DNA from: Lunularia cruciata
Lineage: Eukaryota > Streptophyta > Marchantiopsida > Lunulariales > Lunulariaceae
Length of the DNA: 64,000 bases
Assembly: GCA_948567375.1 (NCBI GenBank)
Contig: OX419761.1
Span: 59,584,501 to 59,648,500 of the forward strand
Direction: 5' to 3'
The notes beneath the pieces were generated by a model. It was not told the origin of the DNA. It saw only the letters and a list, made by a program, of their open reading frames with translations, and did not search any database. Below are positions 1 to 10,401 of this stretch, piece by piece. The position numbers and the translations under genes were made by a program. Every line of letters begins with the position of its first letter. The stretch's first letter is position 1.

Positions 1-295
1 CTACACTCTTTACCTCTCTTATTGGAGATTTACCCCAAAATCTCAATTGTCTCACTCTATGGGCATCTCATCCAAGCTTTCTCCTTCTTCATCCACTGGG
101 ATCACTTTGCTAATTTTTGCAACAATAGTAGGCACACTTCTCTTTGATCTCTTACCTTTCTAGAAACCCCAACTTTGGCTTGACTTCTTGAGTTTCTTTG
201 ATCTCCATCTGTGGCAATTCCAAACACAAAATTTCTCCTTCTCTCATGCAATCAATCTTGGCATAGAACTCTTGATCCGCATCTTCAGCATCATT

Positions 296-1260
296 CTATC
301 CTTGTTGCTGAACTTTTGATTCATCCTCACTTCCATTGCTCAACTTTTCACTTTGCAGTGTTAGCTCTAGTTCTTCCACTACTCTCAGGTGTTGGCCGGT
401 TCTTGCATAATGCTCATCACTACTTTGGATATGTTGGATGTATTGCTGCTCCTCCTCACCCGCTTCTTTTTGTAGATCTAGATGAAAGTGAGCTCCCATC
501 TTTCTTTGCTCTACCTCCTTCATTAGGTTCAACCTAAAGTAGAAATGTGCAAAAAATGGCACCAAATAGTGGGAAGCGGCTTGATCTCTCCAACACCACA
601 CCATTTGTTGTGTTCTTTGATGAAAACACTTTGCCCAATTCATCAACACTCTTACAAACATTTGATGGAAAAACATTGCTTGATGCTTCATCATGTATGT
701 GGTTTGATTAGGCTTGAAGAGTGCCATCATCACCCTAACAATACTTTGGCTTATAGGGTCTTGATAGGTTTTGACCTTATACCCATTCTTTGTATGTGGC
801 GTAGTGAAGGAATTGCAGATTTTGTCAATATCCTTTGTATACTCTCCTTTCTCAAGGAATGTAGCCCTAATTTTCTCATCAGCCTTTCTCTCAAGAACCA
901 ATCTCCAATCCGACTTTGTCCATCAAGCCAGATTGCCTCTCTTTCCTTCATTCTCAAGTCTTTCCTCCCATTCGCTTGCAGCTACTTCTGCCATGAAACT
1001 TGGAAACTCAAGGTCCAATTCCAGGTCAGGAAAGCAATCTGAAGTCTTCTCAACACTTCAATCCTAGCTATCATTTCTAACCTCCAAATCATAGGATTTC
1101 TCATTGCAAGTGAGGGACTCTTCTTCTCACCCTTCTTTGGCGTAATGCAATCCCTAACTTGTGGTAGCTTGAAGATAATTCTACCATCTCCTCGTCTTGA
1201 GATCCTAACTCCCTCAAGATTGTTAAACATCAAATGATTGGATGGCTCTACTACAAGCAC
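296..1260 (-). pseudogene. X ORF relic, N-terminal conserved domain (XA)
   Basis: Three overlapping reading frames on the minus strand together cover the first ~300 residues of the X protein. 1260-982 gives the start region with MRNPMIWRLEMIARIEVL. 957-751 gives LDGQSRIGDWFLRERLMRKLG. 901-296 gives NGYKVKTYQDPISQSIVRVM, MKHQAMFFHQMF and NWAKCFHQRTQQMVW, then an acidic segment starting EELELTLQSEK. The same blocks in the same order occur in XC, XD and XF. The frames are joined by frameshifts, so this copy cannot make the full protein. No catalytic motif is visible; the domain is helical-looking and rich in Trp, Phe and His. Function is unknown. Confidence 0.7.
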
Positions 1261-1588
1261 TCCTTTGGGTTGACTAATTAGTGATTTAGGTTACTTGTGT
1301 GACATTTTGAAATCCCTTTGACAAAAATCTTGACTTTATAGTTCTTTGTTGCGTGGTTGTTCCTCCATCACTCTTCATTGATAATCACACTTTCTGCATG
1401 AGTTCCTCTTGGCACTGTCAAGTTTAGTCATTCGCGCCTTAGCCATTTTCTTGCTTGTACTTTCTTGGTTAGTAACTTGAAGGAAATTTGTTACACCATC
1501 TTTGCACCGGGTTGATCACCTTGAGGCAAAATTTCCTTACTTTGGATTTCCCAATGACAAGTCCAATCTAAGTTCTTCTTTCCTAACT

Positions 1589-1610
1589 CAAAGTCACTTT
1601 ACTTTGGGTC
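1589..1610 (-). promoter_or_regulatory. X 5'-region inverted motif
   Basis: CAAAGTCACTTTACTTTGGG contains the perfect inverted repeat CAAAGT-N6-ACTTTG. The same motif lies 100-135 bp from the 5' terminus in XC (30448-30467), XD (44321-44340) and XF (51944-51965), with small changes. It may be a protein-binding site or a small hairpin; the function is inferred only from conservation. Confidence 0.4.
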
Positions 1611-1717
1611 TCAATCCAAAGACACAATTCTCCTTCTTTTAATGCCATTTGGGTCCAATACAACTTTGCGTATACAACACTTCTTAAAAGTATAACAAAA
1701 GAAATGTGGGTACCACA

Positions 1718-3740
1718 AGAACATAAATCTGGTTCTCATAAAATAGAAGGCCTTCCTTGAAGGAGAAGGTGTTTTATTCCTTGTTGTGTGCTGCAAGACA
1801 ACCTTGTACCATTTGAAAGAAGATGCCTTATTGTAAAACAATCCTAATTTGATTTGGACTTTTGAGTCAATTGACACTATCTTAATTGCCACGGTGATGA
1901 GAAGAAGAGTCTTCAAATCAGGTCATCATGATAGGGTATTTGGGATGACATGAAACCTACATGAAACAAGGATTTGTAATTGGTTTGCATGATCACTGTT
2001 TCCCCAGGAGATAATGTCTCCATACCTTGGTAGCATATACCATAACTTGCTATTCTTGATCTTGAGTAGAGTAATTCCTTTTTGTAGTGTTTAATTGGTG
2101 AGACATAAAGGCAATGGGATATAACCCATCTAGAAAATCTTGTTACAACACAATTCCAATGGTAAAGTTAGAAGCATCAAAATCAACCACACAAGGTAGT
2201 TGAGTATTATATGGTTGAAAAATAGGTCTTGAAGATATCATATGTTTCAGCATTTGAAATTTTTCTTTGTGCGTGGTAATCCACTAAAAACTCAAGGTCT
2301 TCCCCATGAGATCAACCAATGGTGTGGCCACATGAGCATAGTTGTGGATAAACTATCAATAAAAACTTGCTAATCCATTAAATGCCAACACTTTTATGGT
2401 ATCCTTTGGAGTAGGCTAATTAGTTATGGCCTTGATTTTTCATCTTCCATCTTTATCTCCTCTAGTGAGACCTTATGACCCAAGAAGGTACCTTCCTTTT
2501 GGAAAAAAGATACAATTTTACTTCTTGCAATGAAACTTCTATTAGCGTAGTCATTTTAGGACTTCTTGCTCATGATTTGTGTGTTCTACCTACATCTCAC
2601 TATAGATTAAAATATCATCCAAGAACACCACCATGTACCAATCCAACGCCCAATGCTTTTGATCCATGAAGATTGTTTGAGCATTAATGAGCCCAAAAGG
2701 TAGAAATCTCCATTAAAAATTCCCATATCTTGTGCAAAAGGTTATCTTTTGCATATTTTCTCTATCAATGGTAATATACCAATAGCCAATTCAGAGATCC
2801 AACTTAGAGAAGTATCATGCTCTACTCAATTGATCTAGCAAATCATCAATTCAAGGCAAGGGATATCCATTCTTGATTACTTGTTTATTCAGGTCACAAT
2901 AATCAATATAGAAGCAAAATCCTCCATCCTTCTTTGGGAAAAATAGCATTGGTGCTCCCCAAGGAGATGTACTATGTCATGTGAAATCCTTCTCCAACAA
3001 CTCCATCAATGTTGTTCAAAGCTCTTCCAACTTCTTTAGTGAGAACTGATAGATTGGTCTACTCATTGGAGAACTTCTTGGCAATAACTCAATCTTGAAG
3101 GGCACACCACAATTGGATGCTAATCCCTTTGGAAAATCATCTATAAATTCATCTTCAAACCCTTGAACTATTTGATCAATTATTGCTTGATGAGACTTCT
3201 AGCCCTCATCAGATTCTCCATGCATAATTGGCTTGATACACCCTACAAAAATAGGAACATCTTCCTCCAAAGCTTACTCTTTGGGTGCTTTATTGATAAA
3301 CTTCTCATCTTAGGATTGAATCTTCTTAGATGTCTTACTCAAAAGTGCCAAACAACGCTATAGGTAATTTTTATCTTGGTGTTGTATTTGAATTTGTTGT
3401 TGGGTGCAATCTAATCAAACCTTATGACATTCAAGCCAAGGCAAACTTAGAATGACATAATAGTGTAGAGGTGCCACTAAAAACTTCATACATTCCAAGT
3501 ACTCCTTCCTAATTTTAAATGTAATAAGACATGAGGTACAAAATGTCAAACCCTTCTACCATTTGATATCATCAACCTACTTCCAATTACTAACTGGATA
3601 GGAATACCTAATTCCTTTGTTTATTGCATGGACATGCAATTCCAGAATCAACCAAAATGTTACAACCACAATCAGATATCATACCTTGCAAGTGAAGCAA
3701 ACTTGCATAAGTAGAGCATTCAATCCCATTAGAACTATTC
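1718..3740 (-). pseudogene. G2a pol relic (PR, RT, RNase H, start of IN)
   Basis: Read on the minus strand, the protease area lies about 3400-3740 and reverse transcriptase about 2330-3130. The RT catalytic box VVFLDDILIYS is encoded around 2600-2628, with FLDD at 2614-2625. RNase H follows with QLPCVVDFDASNF near 2140-2200, and an integrase N-terminal piece ends at 1718. Each block aligns with G2b. Stops and frame changes are frequent, so this is dead coding sequence. Nothing in it suggests host use. Confidence 0.75.
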
Positions 3741-4665
3741 AACTTCCCAATAGATGACTCAAACTCTCAACTGAGATTCTTCCTTTCCTCAATCATCACA
3801 CTCCACAAAATCTATTTGAGCAATTTGTCAAGGTTGTTGATTCTTGAGTGGACATTTAGCAATATGATGTCCAATTTGGTTACAATAAAGATAACCACTA
3901 TTTTTTCATTGTCTTTTTCTATTTATAGTGCCAAGTGTTCTCTATTAGACAACATCAATCTCCATCAATGCATGCTTTTCCACTTGTGTATAGTGTGTTG
4001 ATAGGTTATGTGAAGATTGAGGTCAAGACCAAGTTGTCACAACCAAGGAATCAAAGCATTTAACTAAATATATGGTTTTCTCCAAGTATTTGAGCTCCCA
4101 CATGGTTACTTACCATTTGGTACATGACTTCAAACCTCTCACAAATTGATCCAAAGCTACATCTTCTAGTATATCTAGAATTTTCATTATGGTGTTTTGA
4201 AATTGAGTGATGTAATCTCTCACATAACCAATCTACTTCAAATGTTTCCAATATATCTTGTGCAACTTGTGCAACATTTATAGCTTAGAGTCTCCTAATT
4301 ATTGTATTCTTGAATTCTTCCCATGTCAAGATTGGTTCAAAAAAGTTACCATTAAGCTTGATCCACTTGGAATCACCATCATAGTTTTACCACTCAATCC
4401 AATTGGCTTGAAGCCAAGAGAATTTATCTCTATTCATATTGAAGATTTGTAGCTTCAAAATAACATTCACAATCAAAAATAAAATTCTTGCATACAAATT
4501 CATTGGGGTCTGAAAATTTAATCACTCTTGAGATGGTGCTCATTTTACATGCTCTTGTTGTTGATGCTCTCTTTCTTCCAAAAATCAAGTAAGGTGCTTG
4601 GTTTGTTGTTGCATAACAATGATAATGTAAGGCATTACTGCCATGGCTATTATTCTATCAAATTA
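3740..4665 (-). pseudogene. G2a gag relic with zinc knuckle
   Basis: The nucleocapsid zinc knuckle is recognisable at about 3847-3895 on the minus strand as YLYCNQIGHHIAKC. The first cysteine of the CX2CX4HX4C pattern is changed to Tyr, while G2b keeps CFYCRQLGHCIAKC. Upstream blocks from 4000 to 4450 match the G2b capsid region. The start would be near 4660-4640 at an ATG followed by AVMP, equivalent to 56589 in G2b. Gag normally coats the element RNA in cytoplasmic particles; this copy has stops throughout. Confidence 0.65.
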
Positions 4666-4689
4666 TCTATAATTGTCTAAGTTAACACA

Positions 4690-4895
4690 TAGATATAACA
4701 TGTCCACTATTCTTCATATGTTACAATTGGAAGTATTTGGGGTTCATTAGACAAGGTGATCATATCTAGAAATTTCTATCCAAAACATGAGATGATGAAT
4801 TGCATGAAAAGAGGTTTAGTAATACATGGACACAAAAATCCCAATGGCTTGGAGGAAATGGATTTGACGGTCCATACATTCCATCCATCTCATTC
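4690..4895 (-). pseudogene. G2a leader ORF relic (B3-like domain)
   Basis: Between the primer-binding site and gag, the minus strand encodes GMYGPSNPFPPSHWDFCVHV and further decayed sequence that aligns with the G2b leader ORF at 56336-56555 and, more distantly, with the G1 leader ORFs. The pattern (aromatic start, central hydrophobic-HFG segment, V-x-LP-V followed by W) resembles the plant B3 DNA-binding fold of the REM type. This is my reading of the pattern and has not been tested by profile search. Confidence 0.4.
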
Positions 4896-4897
4896 CT

Positions 4898-4910
4898 ACA
4901 CTAATACTAA
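4898..4910 (-). other. Decayed primer-binding site of G2a
   Basis: Read on the minus strand this is TTAGTATTAGTGT, a degenerate form of the TGGTATCAGAGC (tRNA-iMet) site that is intact in G2b at 56319-56330. It directly follows the end of the 5' LTR. Confidence 0.6.
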
Positions 4911-5404
4911 TGTAAAAGACCAAGGAGAGAAATAGGAGAATGGAAGATAACATTGGGACTCTTGAATGAGGAAAAATTTGAATGTCTAGTATGAGCTTGG
5001 GCTTTGGTATTTATAGGGAACAAACAAGGCTCTTGAGAAGCTTCACAAAAAGTTTCCTAAAATTTTCCTTCTTATAATGCAAGCTAAGCTAATTGGGAAG
5101 TTTCTCAAGAAGCTTCCTTCTAGAAACTATCTACTTGGCATGCAAGCTAACCTAGTTGGGAAGCTTCCCAAGAAGCTTGATTCTAGAAGTCACCTACTTG
5201 GTGTGTAAGCTAAGCTAGCTGAGAAGCTTTGCAAGAAGCTACCTCTTAGAAGTTGCCATGTGGCATACACATTACTTGATACTTGGAAAGTACCAAGTAG
5301 CTTCTTAGATGCTTCTAGAATATTCTTATAATTATTGGCTACTTTGGCTTATTTGCTATTTTGTTAGTCTTGACTAACTCATTTGTAAACTCCATATTGT
5401 TACA
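4911..5404 (-). repeat. G2a 5' LTR
   Basis: The LTR begins TGTAACAATATGGAGTTTAC on the minus strand at 5404 and ends TCTTTTACA at 4911, matching the LTRs of G2b. It is 494 bp long. It contains a roughly 60-bp repeated unit rich in AAGCTTCT and GCTAGCTTAGCTTGCA. There is a perfect heat-shock-element core TTCTAGAATATTC at 5313-5325. A TATA-like TATAAATACC lies on the minus strand near 5010-5020. Confidence 0.85.
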
Positions 5405-6658
5405 ATATTTCCTATTGAATGTAGGAATCTTCAAAGCTTCTTATTACAAGAATAGCATATGATGTGTTTTAAGGATCCATAGACTAAAGAAGTCCTCCCA
5501 CAAACACCCGATCTCATAGATTCCTTGCTATCTTTCCCTACAAGATGCCTATCAACTTCATCTACAAAATGTCCACACTCCGCTTTCATTGACATGGTGT
5601 CACTGGAGGCCTCGGTGTTGTATATTCAAGTTCATGATCCTAAGATTCTAGTAATAATTGAAGGCTGTGTCATCCTAAAATATTGGATTGATTCATAAAC
5701 ATCATGAACAAAGGAGTTATGCAAACCCTCAGATTGAAAAGCATGACCAAGACCTCCACCCTTGTCTGGATGGCTGATGGAAGACAAAAACATACAAAAG
5801 GAATTTTAACAAAAGTACACACATTAATTGGTAAAACAAACCTTCTTGCAAAGCATGAAGTCATTAACCCAAGTGGCTCCAAAGGAGATGCATCCACTTA
5901 TATTCCTACCAATGTAATTTCCATTACAAATGGAGTGTGACTCAATCATGGATACACCTTCTTCCACCCAATTTCTACTCTTATTGGGAGTTCCTTGGTT
6001 GGTAGAAGTGGATGTTATCACCTCCTCGCAAACTAGTAAGTTGACTTTTGGAAGGAAATTGAATCACATGGTCCTACTCATATATCCTATAGAAAACCCT
6101 TCTAGCTCTGATCATAAGGTTGAACCAAGCTTTACCATTGGTGCATGGAACCCTTGACATGTGGATATTAATGAAGAGATTGTGGATACTATTGCTCATT
6201 GTTTATTCATTACTGTCAAGGAGATGAGTGAGTATATCATAGATATAGACATAAAGACAATTAACTCATCCAACCCTTCTCCCACAACCTTTACTTGGTT
6301 GTAGGATGTGTTTTGGCTGACCCATTCTCGCAACTTCCTCCACACTACTTTTGGATTTCAGCAACATCTTGGCCCCACTTAGGGATTGTCTCTCCCATCG
6401 TAGCATGTGCTAATGGCTGCACATAAGCAATCATGTTTGTTCCACCTCACAACCCTCATGTTATTATATCAATGATGACATTGATGCCAAGATGGAGAAA
6501 TAGACAAGGAATGCTTCTTTCTTGATGGTGCTCCTTCCAATAATACTATTATTCTCCAAAACACATACACAAAGGCTACACTAGCCATTGTGTCCCTCTA
6601 GGTCTACCATCTCACACCAATACTTGACAATGAGTTGGGCAAGTTGGTGCACCGCTTG
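5405..6658 (+). pseudogene. Decayed gypsy relic with protease-like segment
   Basis: Plus-strand frames contain WMADGRQKHTKGILTKV (5704-5940) and then LLLGVPWLVEVDVITS and SKLTFG (5930-6157), the pattern found just after the catalytic aspartate in plant gypsy proteases (xLLGxPWLxxxDAxI). The remainder up to 6658 shows no further domain I can name. No LTRs were recognised. It is probably the host sequence into which G2a and T1 inserted, itself an older gypsy copy. The assignment rests on the short protease signature only. Confidence 0.4.
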
Positions 6659-7318
6659 TTGACACCAAGGGTAAAACCCCAAAAGACTTGGAAAAAGAGT
6701 AGGAGGTATTGTGAGTTGGCTTGTCTCTTCCTCAAGATGAACATGTGATGGCTATTATGGTAGTGAAACATAGACTAAGATGGCAAGGAACTCCAACTCC
6801 ATCATACTCCTCCAAGGCTAACATTCCAAGACTCAAACCATTGCTCACTAAAGAACTCAATGAGAGAGAAATAATTACAAATGAAAGGATGTTGAGTACC
6901 TCCTTACTCCTAGTTTAAATACTTGTGAAATAGTTACGCACCAAAGTTACTAATTATTGGAGTAACTCAAGTTACTAGGCTAAAAGCCAAATAAAGTCAA
7001 AAGTCTAAAGAAATATCCATAGTCATGGGAATATTCTCCTAAGCATGTAGTCTTATCTTAACCCAACCATTAAGTCAAGGATTCATTCATATGGACTTTC
7101 CTTGGACTATAGAAGAATCTAAACAAAACGGCTTGTGGGTTCAAGAGTTCTCAACTCTTTTCTCAATGCCAAACACTTAGGCATAAACCCACGTCAATAC
7201 ACTAGAATCCAAAATAGTGGTGCTCATCTTTTCCACTTCCTCTAAAGTACGGTTTCTTTTATCTTAACTATGACTAACTTTAGCTAATCATGACTAATGT
7301 AAAACCATCCATTATTTT
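6659..7318 (-). repeat. T1 3' LTR, first part
   Basis: The segment 7130-7318 is homologous to the T2 LTR at 47330-47540, with shared blocks such as TTCTCAACTC and GTGGTGCTCATCTTTTCCAC. It is interrupted at 7318 by XB and resumes at 15837-15922. The left boundary is placed at a TG dinucleotide (TGTTGACACC) at 6659, but the matching 5' LTR was not found, so that edge is a guess. Confidence 0.5.
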
Positions 7319-7433
7319 TGTGACAACCCGGAAAATATCACTTTTGCAGTAATCAGGTAAGTAAAGTTTGTTCCTGCAAAGATACTAGTCAAAAATGTCT
7401 AAATACAAACTGAAACGTCACAATGTAGTTCTT

Positions 7434-7438
7434 CTTGG
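7434..7438. repeat. Target-site duplication of G1a (left)
   Basis: CTTGG immediately before the 5' LTR, identical to CTTGG at 14059-14063 immediately after the 3' LTR. The duplication restores the X sequence TTCTTCTTGG-TTGCATC seen in other X copies. Confidence 0.95.
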
Positions 7439-8177
7439 TGTAATACTTAGAGCTAGCCATATGATCTAGATGTGAAATTTGGTTTGGTAACATCTAGAAT
7501 GATGTTATACATGATGGTCAAAATAGATCAGATAGAAATATCACCAAAAGAGTACTTCTACTAATAGGGCAGAAACTGAAATAGACTTGAGAACCTTAGA
7601 CCCAATAGCTAGACATATGTTTAAAGGTGAGAATTGGTTTGGTAACATCTGGAAGGATGTTACACATGATGGACTAAATAGATCAGAAAGAGGTATCACC
7701 AAATGGAGACTTCTACTAATAGAGTAGGAACCAAAATATGCCTGAAATCTTTGAAGGCTATTTTGGAGGCCTTAACAGATGAATTAGGCCTTGAAAATGT
7801 GCAAGTTCTCTCCCCCCAATGGAGGGAAGGTTGGCCTTACCTCCTCCCTGCTTTGTCTTGTCAAGAGCTTTCCAACGGTACCTTACTCACGTGATTCTGA
7901 GATTCCTATAGGAAGATTCCCTAAAAGATTCCCTCCGGTCAAAGCTTGTTTGACCAACCAGATAGGACCTAGACCAGACATGTCACCCATCCAAGTAAGT
8001 AATCCAAGGGTGGAGCTTGCTGACATGTCACCTATCTGTGTCCCTAATCCTATGGTGGAGCTTCCTTGGCGGAGATCCTCTTTATCTATATATAAAGAGA
8101 AGGTGCTCCCTTGGGGCATCGATTGTTTGAGTGTGCAATTTGTGTTTTCTCTCTTTTCTGGTCCTCTGAGTATTACA
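7439..8177 (+). repeat. G1a 5' LTR
   Basis: Starts TGTAATACTTAGAGC and ends GAGTATTACA. It contains an internal diverged tandem duplication of about 166 bp (7451-7616 and 7617-about 7780), marked by two copies of TTTGGTAACATCT and AGTACTTCTACTAATAG-like blocks. A TATA box TATATATAAA lies at 8087-8096, about 80 bp from the LTR end. Promoter and poly(A) signals for the element are expected here. Confidence 0.95.
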
Positions 8178-8178
8178 A

Positions 8179-8190
8179 TGGTATCAGAGT
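8179..8190 (+). other. G1a primer-binding site
   Basis: TGGTATCAGAGT, one base off TGGTATCAGAGC, complementary to the 3' end of plant initiator tRNA-Met. It lies one base after the 5' LTR, where minus-strand DNA synthesis starts. Confidence 0.9.
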
Positions 8191-8317
8191 GAGTGTTTTA
8201 GTCCAAGAGAGTGGATCACCCTTCTTGGAATAGCACAAACTACTGGAACTGAGTAATTTGAGGTGGAGAACATAGAGTAGTTGCTAGACTTAGGAAGGAC
8301 TTTAGAGAGCGGATGGG

Positions 8318-8747
8318 ATGGATGCGCCGGGAGGCCAATTTCTTGCACCTAGCTTTCCATTCTCAAACCCATTCCACATCAAGGTTATATATATCCTGCG
8401 TGAGCAGATGAGCGTATTGCTAGTTTATCACTTTGGCGTAGAATTCATGGACAGAGTGATGAATTCAACAAACCCGGTGATTCTACCTGTGGTGATATAT
8501 GACAGAGAGTGGGATTTGACAATCTACATTCTATTATGATAAAATGGATACGAATGTCCCAAATCCTCTCCCTTTCAACATTCAAGTAGAAATCCGTTAT
8601 GTAGTGAGGCCGAAATTGATGTTTAAAGATTTTGTGGTTAGGAATTTTGGTGAGGAGTATTATCAACGAGTGATAGCTTCTGAGGTCCCAATGGTAGTTC
8701 CGATAGTTCGTGCGCCTTCCAGAGTGATTATATTGACTCTGTATTGA
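8318..8747 (+). pseudogene. G1a leader ORFs: tandem B3-like small domains
   Basis: Two adjacent ORFs in the leader. 8318-8539 (73 aa) contains NPFHIKVIYILREQ, VYHFGVEFMDRVM and VILPVVIYDREWDL. 8544-8747 (67 aa) contains NPLPFNIQVEIRYVV, VRNFGEEYYQRVI and VPMVVPIVRAPSR. The two share one pattern, so the second is probably a duplicated, more diverged copy that has lost the terminal Trp. The pattern resembles a REM-type B3 DNA-binding domain: hydrophobic strand, xxFxxxF helix, V-x-L-x-V followed by REW. Equivalent ORFs occur in G1b (61682-62110), G2b (56336-56555) and G2a. If real, this is a retrotransposon-borne DNA-binding module; the fold call is mine and unverified. Confidence 0.5.
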
Positions 8748-8780
8748 AGTAGACATTAGCAATTGAGTGTTGCAAGAACC

Positions 8781-9869
8781 ATGGATCCGCAATTGCAAGA
8801 GTTGGTGCAAGGAATGCAAGGGATGTTGAATGAATATTGAGAGATTAAGATGACCATGGAGACATTACAAAGTCAAGTGCAGATCTTCAGGAATGATCAA
8901 GCCATGCAAGAAGAAGAGCCATCTCAAAACCCAGTACCTGCAACTGAAGTACTTGGAGAGGCATCTGTACCTATGAATCCTATCAACGATGAAGCCACAT
9001 TGCTACTCCGGATGAAGAAGACCTGCAACATCGAACCTTACAAGGGGCAGCGTTCGATGGGAGTAGTGGAAAAATGGATCTCAAGAATGAATTGATATTT
9101 CCGATTGTTCTCAACAGAGATCACAGAGCATGTTGTAGGCGTATTTGCATGTGGGTACTTGACCGATAAAGCCCCCACATGGTATGATGCTTGGGAACAA
9201 TCCATGCTCGTAGAGAGAAGGGAGGTCACATGGACAACAATGCAAGAAGGACTACTGAAGAATTTCCAATCGGTGGATTCTGTGCAGATGGCTCAAACCT
9301 GACTATGGGGATTGAGACACAAGAATAGCGTACAAGAGTGTGTGGAGGCTTTTTTGGATCTACAAGTTGCAATTACCGACATGAGTCCAGCAAAGGCTCT
9401 CGACAATTTCAAACGAGGGTTGAAAGAGCGGATTTGCCAAGAAGTCATGGTGCAAAATCCTTGCACGGTATTTGAAGCCATTGCTTGTGCGCAGAGAATA
9501 GCAGGAGCATTAGGTGGAGGTGAAGGAGTAGCTCCATCTCAACATTATTGGGCAAAAATGCCACACATGGGTAGACCAGTTTTGATGGAATTGGGCAACC
9601 TTCGATTCCGGGATCGAGGAGCACGACCGCTTCAAGGGGAGCGGGGACGGATAGAAGAACAAAGAGATGGAGTCCCACAAGGAAAAGGGAGTCAAGGAGA
9701 ACAATGCCGTTGTTACAATTGTGGCCGTATTGGGCACATATCTACCAACTGTCGCACTTGTTTCCCTAGAGGCCCTTGGCCTTCGTTCAAGCAATCTTTG
9801 AACAACATGGAGAGGTACATTGACGAGGAGGAGGTGGAAATCACTTTGGAAAACAAAGATCACCAGTAA
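8781..9869 (+). pseudogene. G1a gag (capsid and nucleocapsid), three stops
   Basis: A single 363-codon frame from ATG 8781 to the stop ending at 9869, interrupted by three in-frame TGA codons near 8838, 9096 and 9303. Capsid-type sequence includes GYLTDKAPTWYDAW and the run before KRGLKERICQEVM. The nucleocapsid zinc knuckle CYNCGRIGHISTNC (9711-9752) fits CX2CX4HX4C exactly. Gag would package element RNA in cytoplasmic particles. All three stops can arise by single substitutions, so the parent element had a continuous gag. The ATG is chosen because gag in G1b starts at the same ATGGATCCG. Confidence 0.85.
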
Positions 9870-9964
9870 ATGTACCTCGCGGCCTTATAGGCTCAATAAG
9901 GAAGGAGAGAAGCGAGGGAAGGAAGAAGAATAATGCACAACGATCCAAAAAGGCAACCTTATAA

Positions 9965-10375
9965 TTGATTGTCGTGAATAGAATCCTAGAAGGTAATCAA
10001 GTGAGAGTATTAATAGATCCGGGAGCAACAGAGAATTTCTTGTCTTGCTTTGTTGCAATAAGATTGGGAATGGATCTAGAGAGAGATGGAAGTGAAGAAG
10101 TAGAGTTACTAAATGGGCAAACAAAGAGGATTAAATCATTACCTAGACGGGTAACCCTCTCTATAGGAGAATATCAAGAAGCAATTGAGTGGCGAGTGAT
10201 ACAGTTAGCTGGTTTTGATGCAATTTTAGGCATGCCATGGATGGAGCAGTACAACCCTATGGTGGATTGGAGGAAGAAAGTAGTGAGAACCTACCAATGG
10301 TCAATCATTGGGGTTAAAGAAAAATTACACAGGCAGAAACTGCCTCTATATGTTGTAGGGACGGCAACTGTCTAA
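9965..10375 (+). pseudogene. G1a protease (PR) region
   Basis: Contains VLIDPGATENFLSC and later FDAILGMPWMEQYNP, the two landmarks of a retroviral-type aspartic protease. The catalytic triad normally reads D-S/T-G; here it is D-P-G, so the second residue is lost and activity is unlikely. It follows gag after a gap with stops (9870-9964), so gag and pol are in separate frames in this copy. The protease would process the gag-pol polyprotein. Confidence 0.8.
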
Positions 10376-10401
10376 CAGACTATAAGACCAATAGATGTTT
10401 T

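Larger units (their letters stand above)
1..1717 (-). mobile_element. Element X copy A (XA), truncated by window edge
   Basis: The right end (its 5' end, read on the minus strand) is the X terminus TGTGGTACCCACA at 1705-1717. It carries the inverted motif CAAAGT-N6-ACTTTG near 1589-1610 and then the X open reading frame reading leftward. The rest of the copy lies outside the window. It interrupts the integrase N-terminal region of the gypsy copy G2a: G2a sequence matching 59680-59770 of G2b stops exactly at 1718. The target duplication cannot be checked because the other end is missing. Family assignment is certain from similarity to XC, XD and XF; the nature of the family is discussed under XC. 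Confidence 0.85.
1718..5404 (-). mobile_element. Ty3/gypsy chromovirus, family G2, left copy (G2a), partial
   Basis: A minus-strand element reading from its 5' LTR (5404 down to 4911) through gag, protease, reverse transcriptase and RNase H, broken off at 1718 by element X copy A. Its remaining integrase, chromodomain and 3' LTR would lie left of the window beyond XA. Order and sequence match G2b (55893-61453). All frames carry stops. The LTR is 494 bp against 425 and 341 bp in G2b, mainly because of different numbers of a roughly 60-bp internal repeat. Confidence 0.85.

Noticed and set aside
211-1067. Plus-strand ORFs overlapping XA (108, 165 and 98 codons)
   Set aside because: They are antisense shadows of the X coding strand; the minus-strand frames match XC, XD and XF.
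5670-6021. Minus-strand ORFs 5670-5897 and 5824-6021
   Set aside because: Overlap the plus-strand protease-like frame and have no motif of their own.
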